Source: an uncultured Bacteroidales bacterium
Lineage (GTDB): Bacteria > Bacteroidota > Bacteroidia > Bacteroidales > F082
Assembly: GCA_947303335.1 (NCBI GenBank)
Contig: CAMYYB010000018.1
Coordinates: 1 to 42,791 of the forward strand
Reading direction: 5' to 3'
Length of the DNA stretch: 42,791 nt
Below, in pieces: positions 29,006-37,704 of this stretch. Below the pieces are notes generated by a model. That model was not told where the DNA came from. It made no database searches and saw only the letters and a program-made list of their open reading frames with translations. Every line of letters begins with the position of its first letter. Position 1 is the stretch's first letter. Both the position numbers and the translations under genes were made by a program.

Positions 29006-30091
29006 ATGAATAGAATCGCAAAATTAATGTGCCTCATTGCTTTAGTGGCTTTGGTAGGTACGTCTTGTAAAAAACAAGAGGCAAAGCTTACGTTTACCGC
29101 TACCATGGGTGATGGTGAGTGGAAGACTGAAGACAAGCTTTACCTCGCCGATAATAAAAAGATGTGGTTTGAAATTGGTGATCAAGTAATGCTTTGCTAC
29201 GTTGATTATGATGATCCTACACAATCCACATCTGGTCGTTTCGAGGCTTTGGAAGAAGGTATGTCAACTACGTTTGGTGCTGTTGGTGGTACCCCTACTT
29301 TGGTTAACCCTACTTTGGTTAACGGTAAATCAGATGCTTTCTTTGCTTACTATCCTGGTGAAGAAGGTATGTGTTCTTTCGATTTTGAAGGGACTTCTGG
29401 TGAAATTTACCATCCAGAGACCTATTATAATTATGGTTGCTTTAAATTGGCTCCGGTGCAGGAATATCGTACTGTTGCTAATGGTACAGCCGTTCCTAAA
29501 AAAGCTTTATTTGCTGCTGCCAAAGACGAAACTGCTTCTACTTGGCAAGGTGCCCATTTCAGCTTTACTCCTATTAGTGGTCTGTTGAGACTGAAGTTCT
29601 ATGGTTCTGGGGTTACTGTGAAAAGCGTTACGGTTGAAGATCCCAGTCTTAATCTGGTTGGTGATGTGTATTTGTGCATCGACAAAGTGGATCCTTTCGA
29701 GATGGAACAGATGCTGCTTAATTATAACCCCGACAGTCAAATCTATCTTAATACGTTGGCTGCGTATTGCAAAAAAATCGGTTACCGTGTTCCGGGTCAC
29801 AATGAGGGCGAAAATCATGATGTTGATTTGAATCCTGACCTGGGCCATAAATTGACCCTTAACTGCGTCAATGCTGACTATCCAAGTGGTGTTGCAATCG
29901 GTACGTCATCAAGTACAGCTACTGAATTTGTACTGGGTGTGCGCCCCGCTGCCTTCTATAAAGGTATGATTCTCGATGTTGTTTACGAGAAAGGTGGTTC
30001 GGAACACACCTTACACATTGACGCATCTGGTCAGAACCTTATGATTAAGCCTGGTACCATTAAGAAGATTTCTGCTATTCAGCTTAACTAA
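29006..30091 (+). CDS. fimbrillin-like surface lipoprotein
   Basis: 361 residues with a lipoprotein signal (MNRIAKLMCLIALVALVGTSC, lipid Cys ~21). The mature part is strand-rich. The segment GLLRLKFYGSGVTVKSVTVE followed by LVGDVYL is typical of fimbrillin/Mfa-like proteins of Bacteroidetes, which are cell-surface or pilus subunits. A 15-base tandem duplication at 29294-29323 gives PTLVNPTLVN. It follows the 40-residue peptide by 69 bases with no terminator between, so the two probably share a transcript. Confidence 0.7.
   Translation: MNRIAKLMCLIALVALVGTSCKKQEAKLTFTATMGDGEWKTEDKLYLADNKKMWFEIGDQVMLCYVDYDDPTQSTSGRFEALEEGMSTTFGAVGGTPTLVNPTLVNGKSDAFFAYYPGEEGMCSFDFEGTSGEIYHPETYYNYGCFKLAPVQEYRTVANGTAVPKKALFAAAKDETASTWQGAHFSFTPISGLLRLKFYGSGVTVKSVTVEDPSLNLVGDVYLCIDKVDPFEMEQMLLNYNPDSQIYLNTLAAYCKKIGYRVPGHNEGENHDVDLNPDLGHKLTLNCVNADYPSGVAIGTSSSTATEFVLGVRPAAFYKGMILDVVYEKGGSEHTLHIDASGQNLMIKPGTIKKISAIQLN
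29294..29323 (+). repeat. 15-base tandem duplication in the lipoprotein gene
   Basis: CCTACTTTGGTTAAC occurs twice in a row and encodes PTLVN twice. The copies are identical, so the event is recent. Confidence 0.9.
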
Positions 30092-30137
30092 TGACAATAA
30101 TTAAGCATTGATAGAGCACATCTCTCTTAAAACAATC

Positions 30138-30171
30138 AAAAAAGCGCTTCCCTATTCGGAGGCGCTTTTTT
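30138..30171 (+). terminator. intrinsic terminator after the lipoprotein gene
   Basis: AAAAAAGCGC (30138-30147) pairs with GCGCTTTTTT (30162-30171) around TTCC...GGAG. It ends the transcript of the peptide and lipoprotein genes. Confidence 0.85.
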
Positions 30172-30228
30172 GTGTCATGTGGTGGGGATGGGCAATGATT
30201 CTCCAAGTACGTCCAATCACTAAGGCAA

Positions 30229-30264
30229 CAAAAAAAAGCCAAACTTGCAAGTTTGGCCTTTTTT
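30229..30264. terminator. terminator downstream of tRNA-Phe
   Basis: GGCCAAACTT pairs with AAGTTTGGCC-like bases (core GCCAAACTTGCAAGTTTGGC, 30238-30257) with A-run and T-run on the two sides. On the minus strand it lies just past the tRNA 3' end. Confidence 0.8.
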
Positions 30265-30267
30265 GGA

Positions 30268-30343
<76 letters not shown>

Positions 30344-30538
30344 TCCGTTTGAGGCCGCAAAGATAAGACATTTTTCTTTACGGACAAGAAATTTTCTTCA
30401 AAAAAATCATTCTTTTTTATTTTTAGAAATATTTTGTTTTGAAAATCAGTGAGATATAATTTTATGCCAGCGAGCTGTGCAATAAAAATTTGCGCAACGA
30501 GTTAAAAAATCGGATATTTGCAGGCTCAAATGGGAATA

Positions 30539-31825
30539 ATGAAAAGAACACCTTTGAAAAACATACTTTTGACGCTCCTCGTGGCCTTTACGGCAACTGG
30601 AGTATGGGCGCAGGCCGATGTGGAGTCTCCCTATTCCATGTTTGGTGTGGGACAATTAACGAGCGGCTCCATGAATGTTAGGCTGAAAGGCATGGGCGGC
30701 GTGGGCAATGCCTTTCACGCCTCAGGTCTGATTAATATAGGTAACCCCGCTACTTTGGCAAAGATGGACTCCCTCGCTTTCCTTTTCGATGCGGGAGTGT
30801 ACTTCAAAACTTCCTCCTTCAGCACTTCCAATAGAGCTGAGCAAGGAGCCAATGCCTCCTTCGACTATGTGGCTTTGGCTTTCGGCTTTGCCGACTGGTG
30901 GAAGACAGCGTTGGGTGTGCAACCCTTTAGCACCTCTGGCTATAAGATGGTCGTTGAGGGTTACGATACAGGGATGGGCGACTATCATACTGTTTTCAAA
31001 GGCTCAGGTGGCCTCAACCAAGTCTTTTGGACTAACGCCTTTCGCATCGGCAAGCATTTCAGCCTTGGTGTCAACGCCTATTACGTCTTTGGTGACACAA
31101 GAAATATCACTACTATCTATCCTGACTCGACCTATATTTTAGGAACGAGACGTGGTGTCGACATGATGGTGAGTTCCTTCATGTTCGACTACGGCTTGAT
31201 GTACGACACCAAGGTGGGATCGGATATGCACCTCAGCGTTGGTCTCACCTACGACCAAGGTATCAAGCTTAACGGCAAGCAGACGCTCTTCATCCGTAGC
31301 ATCATGGAGACCATGGATACAGAAATTGAGTATCTCATCGATACGGTTTACTATTCCATTAACGATCACGCTAAGCTGACCATGCCCCAAGGTTTCGGTT
31401 TTGGTTTTGCCTTGCAGAAAAATTCCAAATGGACTCTGGGTGCCGATTTCAACTGGACGCAGTGGTCGCGTTTCTCGCGTGAGGGATACACCGAGGCTTT
31501 GAAAGACTCGTGGCGCGTGGCAGCTGGATTTGAGTATATACCGACTTACTCTTCGGTCTCGAATTATTTCCGCAGAGTGCATTACCGCGTGGGAGGCTAC
31601 TATGAAAACGGTTGCCTCTACCTTAACGAACATCATATTAATAAGGTAGGCATCACGGCAGGTGTTTCGTTGCCCTTGCCCAGGTCACTTTCGAAGGTTA
31701 ACTTGGCTGTCGAAGTGGGGCAATACGGCACCAAGCAGGACGGACTCATTCAGGAACGTTACCTGAAGTTCGATGTGGGCGTATCGGTGTTCGAACGCTG
31801 GTTTATGAAGCGAAGATACAAATGA
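30539..31825 (+). CDS. outer-membrane beta-barrel protein
   Basis: 428 residues from ATG 30539; ATG 30530 would add three residues. Signal peptide MKRTPLKNILLTLLVAFTAT ending AQ. The start YSMFGVGQLTSG with RLKGMGGVGNAFHASGLINI and IGNPATLAKMDSLAF resembles the FadL/PorV-like N-terminal plug of Bacteroidetes barrels. Many amphipathic strands follow. Genes of this type precede the TPR and lptC genes in many Bacteroidales, so it belongs to an envelope biogenesis run. The cargo or partner is unknown. The only upstream box is a weak GATATTTG at ~30512-30519. Confidence 0.75.
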   Translation: MKRTPLKNILLTLLVAFTATGVWAQADVESPYSMFGVGQLTSGSMNVRLKGMGGVGNAFHASGLINIGNPATLAKMDSLAFLFDAGVYFKTSSFSTSNRAEQGANASFDYVALAFGFADWWKTALGVQPFSTSGYKMVVEGYDTGMGDYHTVFKGSGGLNQVFWTNAFRIGKHFSLGVNAYYVFGDTRNITTIYPDSTYILGTRRGVDMMVSSFMFDYGLMYDTKVGSDMHLSVGLTYDQGIKLNGKQTLFIRSIMETMDTEIEYLIDTVYYSINDHAKLTMPQGFGFGFALQKNSKWTLGADFNWTQWSRFSREGYTEALKDSWRVAAGFEYIPTYSSVSNYFRRVHYRVGGYYENGCLYLNEHHINKVGITAGVSLPLPRSLSKVNLAVEVGQYGTKQDGLIQERYLKFDVGVSVFERWFMKRRYK

Positions 31826-31887
31826 TTTCGTTTTGGAACGATATTTGAATAGATAAAGACAAGTCAAACCATTAAAATAGTTCAGAG

Positions 31888-33453
31888 ATGAAAACCAACA
31901 GATTAATGATGATTGCCGTTTTGATTGGAATGGCAATGAGTGTAAGCGCACAAAGCGAGTCGAAGTACGGAGCAGACAGCGTGGCCTGCGTCACCAACAT
32001 GTCGATGTATCGCGAGTACTTCAAGCAGTGGGAGGCTGCCAAGTATGCCCCCGAGTCGTTCAGCCCCGAGATGGTCACCGCGTGGCGTGAGGTGTTTCTC
32101 AACTGCCCGCGTGCCAGTCAGCTGACCTACACCAACGGCGAAAAGATTATGGACTACTACATCCGCACCAACCCGAGCAAGAGGGATGCCTACATCGACA
32201 CGCTGAATATGTTGATGGACAAGCGCATCGAGTCGTTCCCGAACGACCCTAAGACGGGTGCCTCACAGGTCGCCAACATTATGGGGCGTAAAGGTCTGCT
32301 TATTTACACCTATAACAAGAATCGTTATGAAGAAGCCTATAACGTGCTGAGAGAGGCTGTCGCCCTCGACCCCACGCAGCTTCAGGGTGCCTATATTGAT
32401 GCTTACTTCAAGGCTACTATTGATATGGTGAACAACGGGAAAGCCGAAAAGATGGCGGTCATCAACGTCTATCAGGAACTTTCCGAAGTGGTCGATAACA
32501 ATATTGAGGCATTAGCCGAGGCCGCTTCACAAGAGGTTTCGGATCCCATAGGCCTGACTGAAGAAGAACTGGTTGAAGCCTGGGGCAAACCTGACAACGT
32601 GGAGGAGAATGAAACCGATGGAATTAACACCAAGAGTCTGTCATACGGAACCATAGTTGTCAGCATTGTGAACGGTCGTGTGGAAACTTTCCTCGATGCC
32701 AACAATGAGATTGGAAAGCGTTTTGCCAAGAGTACCAAGTCCATCACCATCAATAAGGGTGTGAAGAGCAACCTCGACAACCTGTTCCAACCCTTCGCCT
32801 CTTGCGAAGACCTGATCAAGGTGTTCAGCGCCAAGATGGAAGAGACTCCCGACGATGTTGCCTTGCTGAAGCGCATCACCACCATCCTCGATAAGAAGGA
32901 CTGCACTGAGAACAAGCTCTTCCTCGATGCCGCCGTCCGTCTCAACGAGTTGGAGCCCAGCCCAGAGGCTTCCTACAGCTTGGGTATCAAGTTCTTCAAG
33001 GACAAGAAATATAGCGACGCTGCCACCTTCTTTGAGCAAGCGACCAATACGGAAAACAACGACCGTAAGTATCGTGCCTATCGTAACTTGGGTATGTGCT
33101 ATCAGAACGTGGGCAATATGTCGCGTGCTCGCGAAACCTTCAGAAGAGCCGCCCAGGTTGACCCGACCAATGGTGAGCCTTACCTCCTCATCGGTATGCT
33201 CTACGCTGAAAGTGCCAAGCAGTTCACCGACGAAATCGAAAGAGGAGCTGTCTATGCAGCCGCTGTTGACAAGTGCAATAGGGCCAAAACCATCGACCCC
33301 TCGTGCGCTGAAAAAGCCAACAGTCTGATTCGTGCATACGCTGCCGCCTATCCTTCAATGGAGACCATCTTCTTCAACGACTACAGCGAGGGACAGAGCT
33401 TCAACGTAGGCGGATGGATTGGCGAGACCACTACCATCAGAGCAAGGAAGTAA
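31888..33453 (+). CDS. periplasmic TPR protein
   Basis: 521 residues. A signal peptide ends at SVSAQ (~22). TPR units are visible in the last third: SYSLGIKFFKDKKYSDAATF (~360), RAYRNLGMCYQNVGNMSRAR (~400) and GEPYLLIGMLYAESAKQFTD (~435). A middle segment (TEEELVEAWGKPDNVEENET) resembles a SmpA/OmlA-like strand-helix piece. TPRs mediate protein contacts, so a periplasmic scaffold role is likely. It lies 62 bases after the barrel gene and touches lptC. Confidence 0.8.
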   Translation: MKTNRLMMIAVLIGMAMSVSAQSESKYGADSVACVTNMSMYREYFKQWEAAKYAPESFSPEMVTAWREVFLNCPRASQLTYTNGEKIMDYYIRTNPSKRDAYIDTLNMLMDKRIESFPNDPKTGASQVANIMGRKGLLIYTYNKNRYEEAYNVLREAVALDPTQLQGAYIDAYFKATIDMVNNGKAEKMAVINVYQELSEVVDNNIEALAEAASQEVSDPIGLTEEELVEAWGKPDNVEENETDGINTKSLSYGTIVVSIVNGRVETFLDANNEIGKRFAKSTKSITINKGVKSNLDNLFQPFASCEDLIKVFSAKMEETPDDVALLKRITTILDKKDCTENKLFLDAAVRLNELEPSPEASYSLGIKFFKDKKYSDAATFFEQATNTENNDRKYRAYRNLGMCYQNVGNMSRARETFRRAAQVDPTNGEPYLLIGMLYAESAKQFTDEIERGAVYAAAVDKCNRAKTIDPSCAEKANSLIRAYAAAYPSMETIFFNDYSEGQSFNVGGWIGETTTIRARK

Positions 33454-34014
33454 TTGAAACCTGTTCTGAAAATAGGAATACTAAGCAACATCACGGCCCT
33501 TGTGGCTGTGATGTTGTTTTCGTGTGCCAACCCCGATGCCGTCATCAGCGAGATGGCGAGCGACGATACATTATCGGGCATCATCGCCGATAGCATTACT
33601 TTTTTTCATAGTGACTCGGGTGTGGTCAATCTGGAGATGCGTGCTCCGAGGCTTGTACGCATGGACGACCAGAAGGACATGATGGAGTTCCCACTCGGCT
33701 TTGAAGTTATCATGTTCGACAAACTCCATCAGCCCGTCACCCAACTGACTGCTGGCTATGGAAAGACCATTAATGGGAAACTGATAGAAGCCCGCGATAG
33801 TGTAGTGGTGCGACGCAACGAAGATGGGCAGGTGATGTATTCCGACAAACTGTTCTGGTATCAGGATCAGAAAATGATTTACACCCGTTCCCATGTCCGT
33901 ATTGTCAGCCCCGACAAGGAAGTGGAAGGCGATAGCTTGGTAGCCACGGAGGACTTTTCTGAGTATACTATCTATTCGGGTAGCGCTTTGTTGAGTATTG
34001 ATGAGGAGGATTGA
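33454..34014 (+). CDS. lptC: LPS export protein LptC (lipoprotein form)
   Basis: 186 residues starting at TTG 33454, directly after the TAA of the TPR gene. No ATG lies near, and TTG gives a proper lipoprotein signal (ITALVAVMLFSC), so it is the right start. The body has the LptC strand pattern: SITFFHSDSGVVNLEMRAPR, FPLGFEVIMFDK, LTAGYGKTINGKLIEARDSV, VSPDKEVEGDSLVATEDFSE. LptC helps carry LPS from LptB2FG to LptA. E. coli LptC has a membrane helix; Bacteroidetes forms are often lipidated. The position next to the CBS protein and PPIase is the usual order in Bacteroidales. Confidence 0.82.
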   Translation: MKPVLKIGILSNITALVAVMLFSCANPDAVISEMASDDTLSGIIADSITFFHSDSGVVNLEMRAPRLVRMDDQKDMMEFPLGFEVIMFDKLHQPVTQLTAGYGKTINGKLIEARDSVVVRRNEDGQVMYSDKLFWYQDQKMIYTRSHVRIVSPDKEVEGDSLVATEDFSEYTIYSGSALLSIDEED

Positions 34015-34017
34015 GTC

Positions 34018-35304
34018 ATGAACGTTTGGATTGTCGTTGCCGTCACCTTGTTTTTCTCCTCGCTTTGTTCAGGTTTGGAGATTGCTTTCAACAGCATCAA
34101 CCGCCTCCAGCTTGAGGTGGAACTGACCAAGAATACCTTCTCCGCTCAATTAATCCGCATCTTCCTCAAGGATCAGTCGCGATTCATCACCTCCTTGCTT
34201 TTGGGAAACAACATTGCTTTAATCATATATGGTATGAGTATGGCACGACTGCTTGAAATGCCGGTCACCCATTGGCTTCAGGCCGTTTCGCTGTGCAACG
34301 ATTTCACCATTCTGTTGGTGCAGACCATACTTTCCACCTTACTCATTCTGTTTGTAGGTGAGTTCATACCGAAAACGCTGTTCCGCATTAATCCCAATGC
34401 CATTCTATCTTTCTTTGCCTTCCCGACCTTTGTGGTCTATTGTCTTTTTTATCCTCTGATAATCATCTACACAGGCATTTCGGAATTCATCATCCGTTAC
34501 ATTTTGCGTCTACGTGTTGACAAGGAAGAATACAAGTTCAGCACAGTCGACCTGAGCGATTATATCGCTGAATATGCCGACACCAAAGAAGCCGATGAAG
34601 ATATGCAACAGGAGATACAACTGTTTCAGAACGTGATGGAGTTCCGCTCGGTAAAGCTTCGCGAATGTATGGGGCCGCGCAACGAAATCGAAAGCGTGCG
34701 GCTCACTGACAGCATCGCAGAGGTTAAGCAACGATTTGAGGAAACCAAACATTCAAAACTGATTGTATGTGGCGAGAGCATTGATGATATTGTGGGCTAT
34801 GTCCATCTGAACGATGTGGTGCGCGTTATCGCTGACAAGAGGCAAGTGGGACTGAAGGAAATAGTGCGTAGAATCGATTTTTTCCCTGAAACCTATACCG
34901 CTGACCGACTGCTGAAGCATTTTATTGCCACACATCAAGGCGTTGCTGCAGTGGTTGACGAGTTTGGCGGAACGGCGGGCATTGTCACAATGGAAGACGT
35001 GGTGGAGGAGATATTCGGCGAGATTGATGACGAGTACGATGTGGAAGACGAGGTGGAGAAAGTGGTCGATGACAACACCTACATTTTTTCAGCACGTCTC
35101 GAAATAGACTACTTGAATAAAATCTATCATCTTGATTTGCCAGTCAGCGATGACTATGAGACGCTCGCAGGCATGATTCTGCACTATTGTGAGAATATCC
35201 CTGAACAAGGAGAAGTACTTGAAATAGGTCGCTATAGTATAAGAATCCTCAAAGCTTCAGACATGAAACTGGATGAAGTGGAATTGAGAATCAAAGGCAA
35301 TTAG
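34018..35304 (+). CDS. CNNM/CorC family CBS transporter-like protein
   Basis: 428 residues. The DUF21 (CNNM) membrane domain covers ~1-180 with LFFSSLCSGLEIAFNSINRL and FVGEFIPKTLFRINPNAI. A CBS pair is at ~200-325 (RECMGPRNEIESV; VVDEFGGTAGIVTMEDVVEE). The CorC_HlyC domain ends the protein (~340-428). The family is linked to Mg/Co transport; in gliding Bacteroidetes the similar GldE sits in this place. The start overlaps nothing but is only three bases after the lptC stop, so the two are co-transcribed. Confidence 0.88.
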   Translation: MNVWIVVAVTLFFSSLCSGLEIAFNSINRLQLEVELTKNTFSAQLIRIFLKDQSRFITSLLLGNNIALIIYGMSMARLLEMPVTHWLQAVSLCNDFTILLVQTILSTLLILFVGEFIPKTLFRINPNAILSFFAFPTFVVYCLFYPLIIIYTGISEFIIRYILRLRVDKEEYKFSTVDLSDYIAEYADTKEADEDMQQEIQLFQNVMEFRSVKLRECMGPRNEIESVRLTDSIAEVKQRFEETKHSKLIVCGESIDDIVGYVHLNDVVRVIADKRQVGLKEIVRRIDFFPETYTADRLLKHFIATHQGVAAVVDEFGGTAGIVTMEDVVEEIFGEIDDEYDVEDEVEKVVDDNTYIFSARLEIDYLNKIYHLDLPVSDDYETLAGMILHYCENIPEQGEVLEIGRYSIRILKASDMKLDEVELRIKGN

Positions 35305-35381
35305 TTGATTGATAACAATTTGAAAAACTATCCTGAGAGGTGCTCCTGTGAGGGAAAAATAAAAATAAGGTGATTGCGCCT

Positions 35382-35408
35382 TTTGCGTCAAAAAGTTTCC
35401 TAAATTTG
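35382..35408 (+). promoter_or_regulatory. promoter of the PpiD/SurA-like gene
   Basis: TTTG at 35382-35385 and TAAATTTG at 35401-35408 are 19 bases apart (start to start), the standard -33/-7 spacing in Bacteroidetes. The TTTGCAGGCTCAAAT after the box also occurs at ~30517-30531. Confidence 0.75.
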
Positions 35409-35452
35409 CAGGCTCAAATTTGAAGTTAAATAAGAAAATAGTTAATAGAATT

Positions 35453-37576
35453 ATGGCAGCAATTGAAAAAATCAGAAGGCATTCCGGATTGTTGATAGCA
35501 ATCATCGGTATCGCATTGTTAGCATTTGTGTTACAGGACCTTTTCCAAAGTCAGGGTCGCAACCGTGAGTACAACATCGCTGTAGTTGACGGTGAGAAAA
35601 TCCCCTATCAGGATTTCGAAACCCAAAAGGAGAAAAACCTTGAAAACAGGAGAAGCTCAAGCAACAACGGCAACCTTACCTCAGCCGAGACCTATAGCAT
35701 CTACAACAGCACCCTTGACGAGATGATTAAGAAAAACATCATGACCAAGGAATATAATGCAGTGGGTATGAATGTCAGCAGCGATGAGCTTTATGACCAG
35801 TTTATGGGCGAGAATCCCCACCAGTGGGTTGTGCAGAGCTTCAGCAATCAGGATGGCTCGTTCAACAAGGAAATGGTGGAATACTACCTTCAGAACCTGA
35901 ATGACTTCCCCGCTGATGCCCAAGTGCGTTGGATGGACTTTGAGAGAGCCGTTAAGGAAAACCGTTTGGAAAATAAGTTCAACAACCTTGTGAAGGCCTC
36001 CTATATGGTTCCCGCCGCTCTTGCCGAGAAGTACTACCAAAATAAGAACACCAAAGCCTCTGCCGATGTCATAGCCCTGCGTTACTCGACCATAGCTGAC
36101 TCTACCGTCGTGGTCACCGACAAGGACAACAAGGCTTTCTATGAGGACAACAAATACCGCTATGAAACTGACGAACGCCGCGACATTGAGTATGTGGTGT
36201 TCGATGTCAAACCGTCGGCTGAAGACCGTCAGGATGCCTTGAAGTATGTGCAGGATATGAAAGCTGACTTTGCCGCTACCGACAACGTGATTAATTTTGT
36301 GAACGCCAATTCCGACAAGCGCTACGACAGTACGTGGATGGGTCGTACCAATGTGCCGCAGGTCGTTGAAGTCGCTGTGTTTGACAAGGGTAATGAAGCT
36401 GGTTATGTGTATGGTCCCTACGAAGACGAAGGCACCTTTAACCTCGTCCGCATCGTTGACCTCCAAAATCGTCCCGACTCACTTCGCGCCAGCCACATTT
36501 TGATTGCCTATAAGGGTGCTTACAACAGCCAAGATACCATCACCAAGGAAGAAGCCGAAGCCAAAGCTAACGAGCTTCTTGCCCAACTGCAGGCTGCCAA
36601 GAACAACGACGAGTTGTTTGCCGAGTTAGCCACTGCCAACAGCAGCGACCCCGGTTCGAAAGAAAAGGGCGGAGACCTCGACTGGTTTACCGACGGCAGA
36701 ATGGTACCTCAGTTCAACGAGTTTGTGGTGAACAACCCCGTAGGTACTCTGGGTATTGTGGAAACTCCTTTCGGCTATCATATCATCAAGGTTACCGACA
36801 AGACGGAAGCCAAACCCAAAGCCCGCCTGGCTTACTTGACGCATGAAATCACCGCAAGCACCAAGACCTATCAGAACACCTTTGCCGAAGCTAATAAGTT
36901 CGTCACCGAGAATAAAACCTACGATGCATTTAACGCCGCCATTGAAGCCCAAGGTCTCACCAAGCGCACTATGCCTCGCATGAATGCCGCTACCTACCAA
37001 ATCACGGGCATCGAAAACCCGCGCCAAATCGTGCGTTGGGCTTTCGACGACAAGACTAAGGTGGGTGACGTGTCCACTATCTTCGACCTTGACAATATGT
37101 TTGTGGTGGCTGCTCTGACCAACATTGTCCCTGAAGGCTACGCCCCGTTGAGCGTTGTGGCTGAGCAAGCCAAATACCAAATCCTGAACAAGAAAAAAGG
37201 TGAGGTGGCTGTCGACAAGATGAAAGCCTGTGGTACCGATACCAACCGTATGGTGACTGAACTGGGTGCCGAATCGACTACGGTTTCCGATATCGCCATC
37301 GAGTCGCGTGTGTTGGGCAACTTCGGTGTTGAAGCTGACATCGTGGGTACGCTCCTGGGTATGAAGGAAGGCGAAGAAGTTGGCCCCAAGGCTGGTAATA
37401 GCAGCGCTTTCATCATCAAGAACGTGAAGTTCAATAATCCTGAACCTATCACCGACTACAGCGACATCAGGCGTGAAAAGACCAGCCAGTTCAACAACAG
37501 AGTGTTGGGTGGCTCCATCTACAACGCCTTGAAGAATAACGCCAAGATTGAGGACAACCGTCTGATATTCTATTGA
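35453..37576 (+). CDS. PpiD/SurA-like peptidyl-prolyl isomerase
   Basis: 707 residues from ATG 35453, after the promoter. One N-terminal membrane anchor (HSGLLIAIIGIALLAFVLQD) places the rest in the periplasm. A SurA_N-like helical chaperone part follows. The parvulin domain is at ~350-460 (LRASHILIAYKGAY; SSDPGSKEKGGDLDWFTDGR; FGYHIIKVTD). A second, degenerate parvulin-like region follows to the end. This is the PpiD build: folding help for outer-membrane and secreted proteins. It completes the envelope gene run and has its own promoter and terminator. Confidence 0.88.
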   Translation: MAAIEKIRRHSGLLIAIIGIALLAFVLQDLFQSQGRNREYNIAVVDGEKIPYQDFETQKEKNLENRRSSSNNGNLTSAETYSIYNSTLDEMIKKNIMTKEYNAVGMNVSSDELYDQFMGENPHQWVVQSFSNQDGSFNKEMVEYYLQNLNDFPADAQVRWMDFERAVKENRLENKFNNLVKASYMVPAALAEKYYQNKNTKASADVIALRYSTIADSTVVVTDKDNKAFYEDNKYRYETDERRDIEYVVFDVKPSAEDRQDALKYVQDMKADFAATDNVINFVNANSDKRYDSTWMGRTNVPQVVEVAVFDKGNEAGYVYGPYEDEGTFNLVRIVDLQNRPDSLRASHILIAYKGAYNSQDTITKEEAEAKANELLAQLQAAKNNDELFAELATANSSDPGSKEKGGDLDWFTDGRMVPQFNEFVVNNPVGTLGIVETPFGYHIIKVTDKTEAKPKARLAYLTHEITASTKTYQNTFAEANKFVTENKTYDAFNAAIEAQGLTKRTMPRMNAATYQITGIENPRQIVRWAFDDKTKVGDVSTIFDLDNMFVVAALTNIVPEGYAPLSVVAEQAKYQILNKKKGEVAVDKMKACGTDTNRMVTELGAESTTVSDIAIESRVLGNFGVEADIVGTLLGMKEGEEVGPKAGNSSAFIIKNVKFNNPEPITDYSDIRREKTSQFNNRVLGGSIYNALKNNAKIEDNRLIFY

Positions 37577-37615
37577 TTTGGAGATTTGTAAAGGTTTTTT
37601 CATAAACATTGTTTG

Positions 37616-37648
37616 AGTGTGCTGTTCATGTAACAGCACACTTTTTTT
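37616..37648 (+). terminator. intrinsic terminator after the PPIase gene
   Basis: AGTGTGCTGTT, loop CATGT, AACAGCACACT (37616-37642), then a run of T to 37648. The stem is perfect. Confidence 0.9.
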
Positions 37649-37704
37649 AGGCAATAAAACATGGATTTGTCCGTTATCTTTTTTGAACACTTAATTGTAA
37701 AGTT

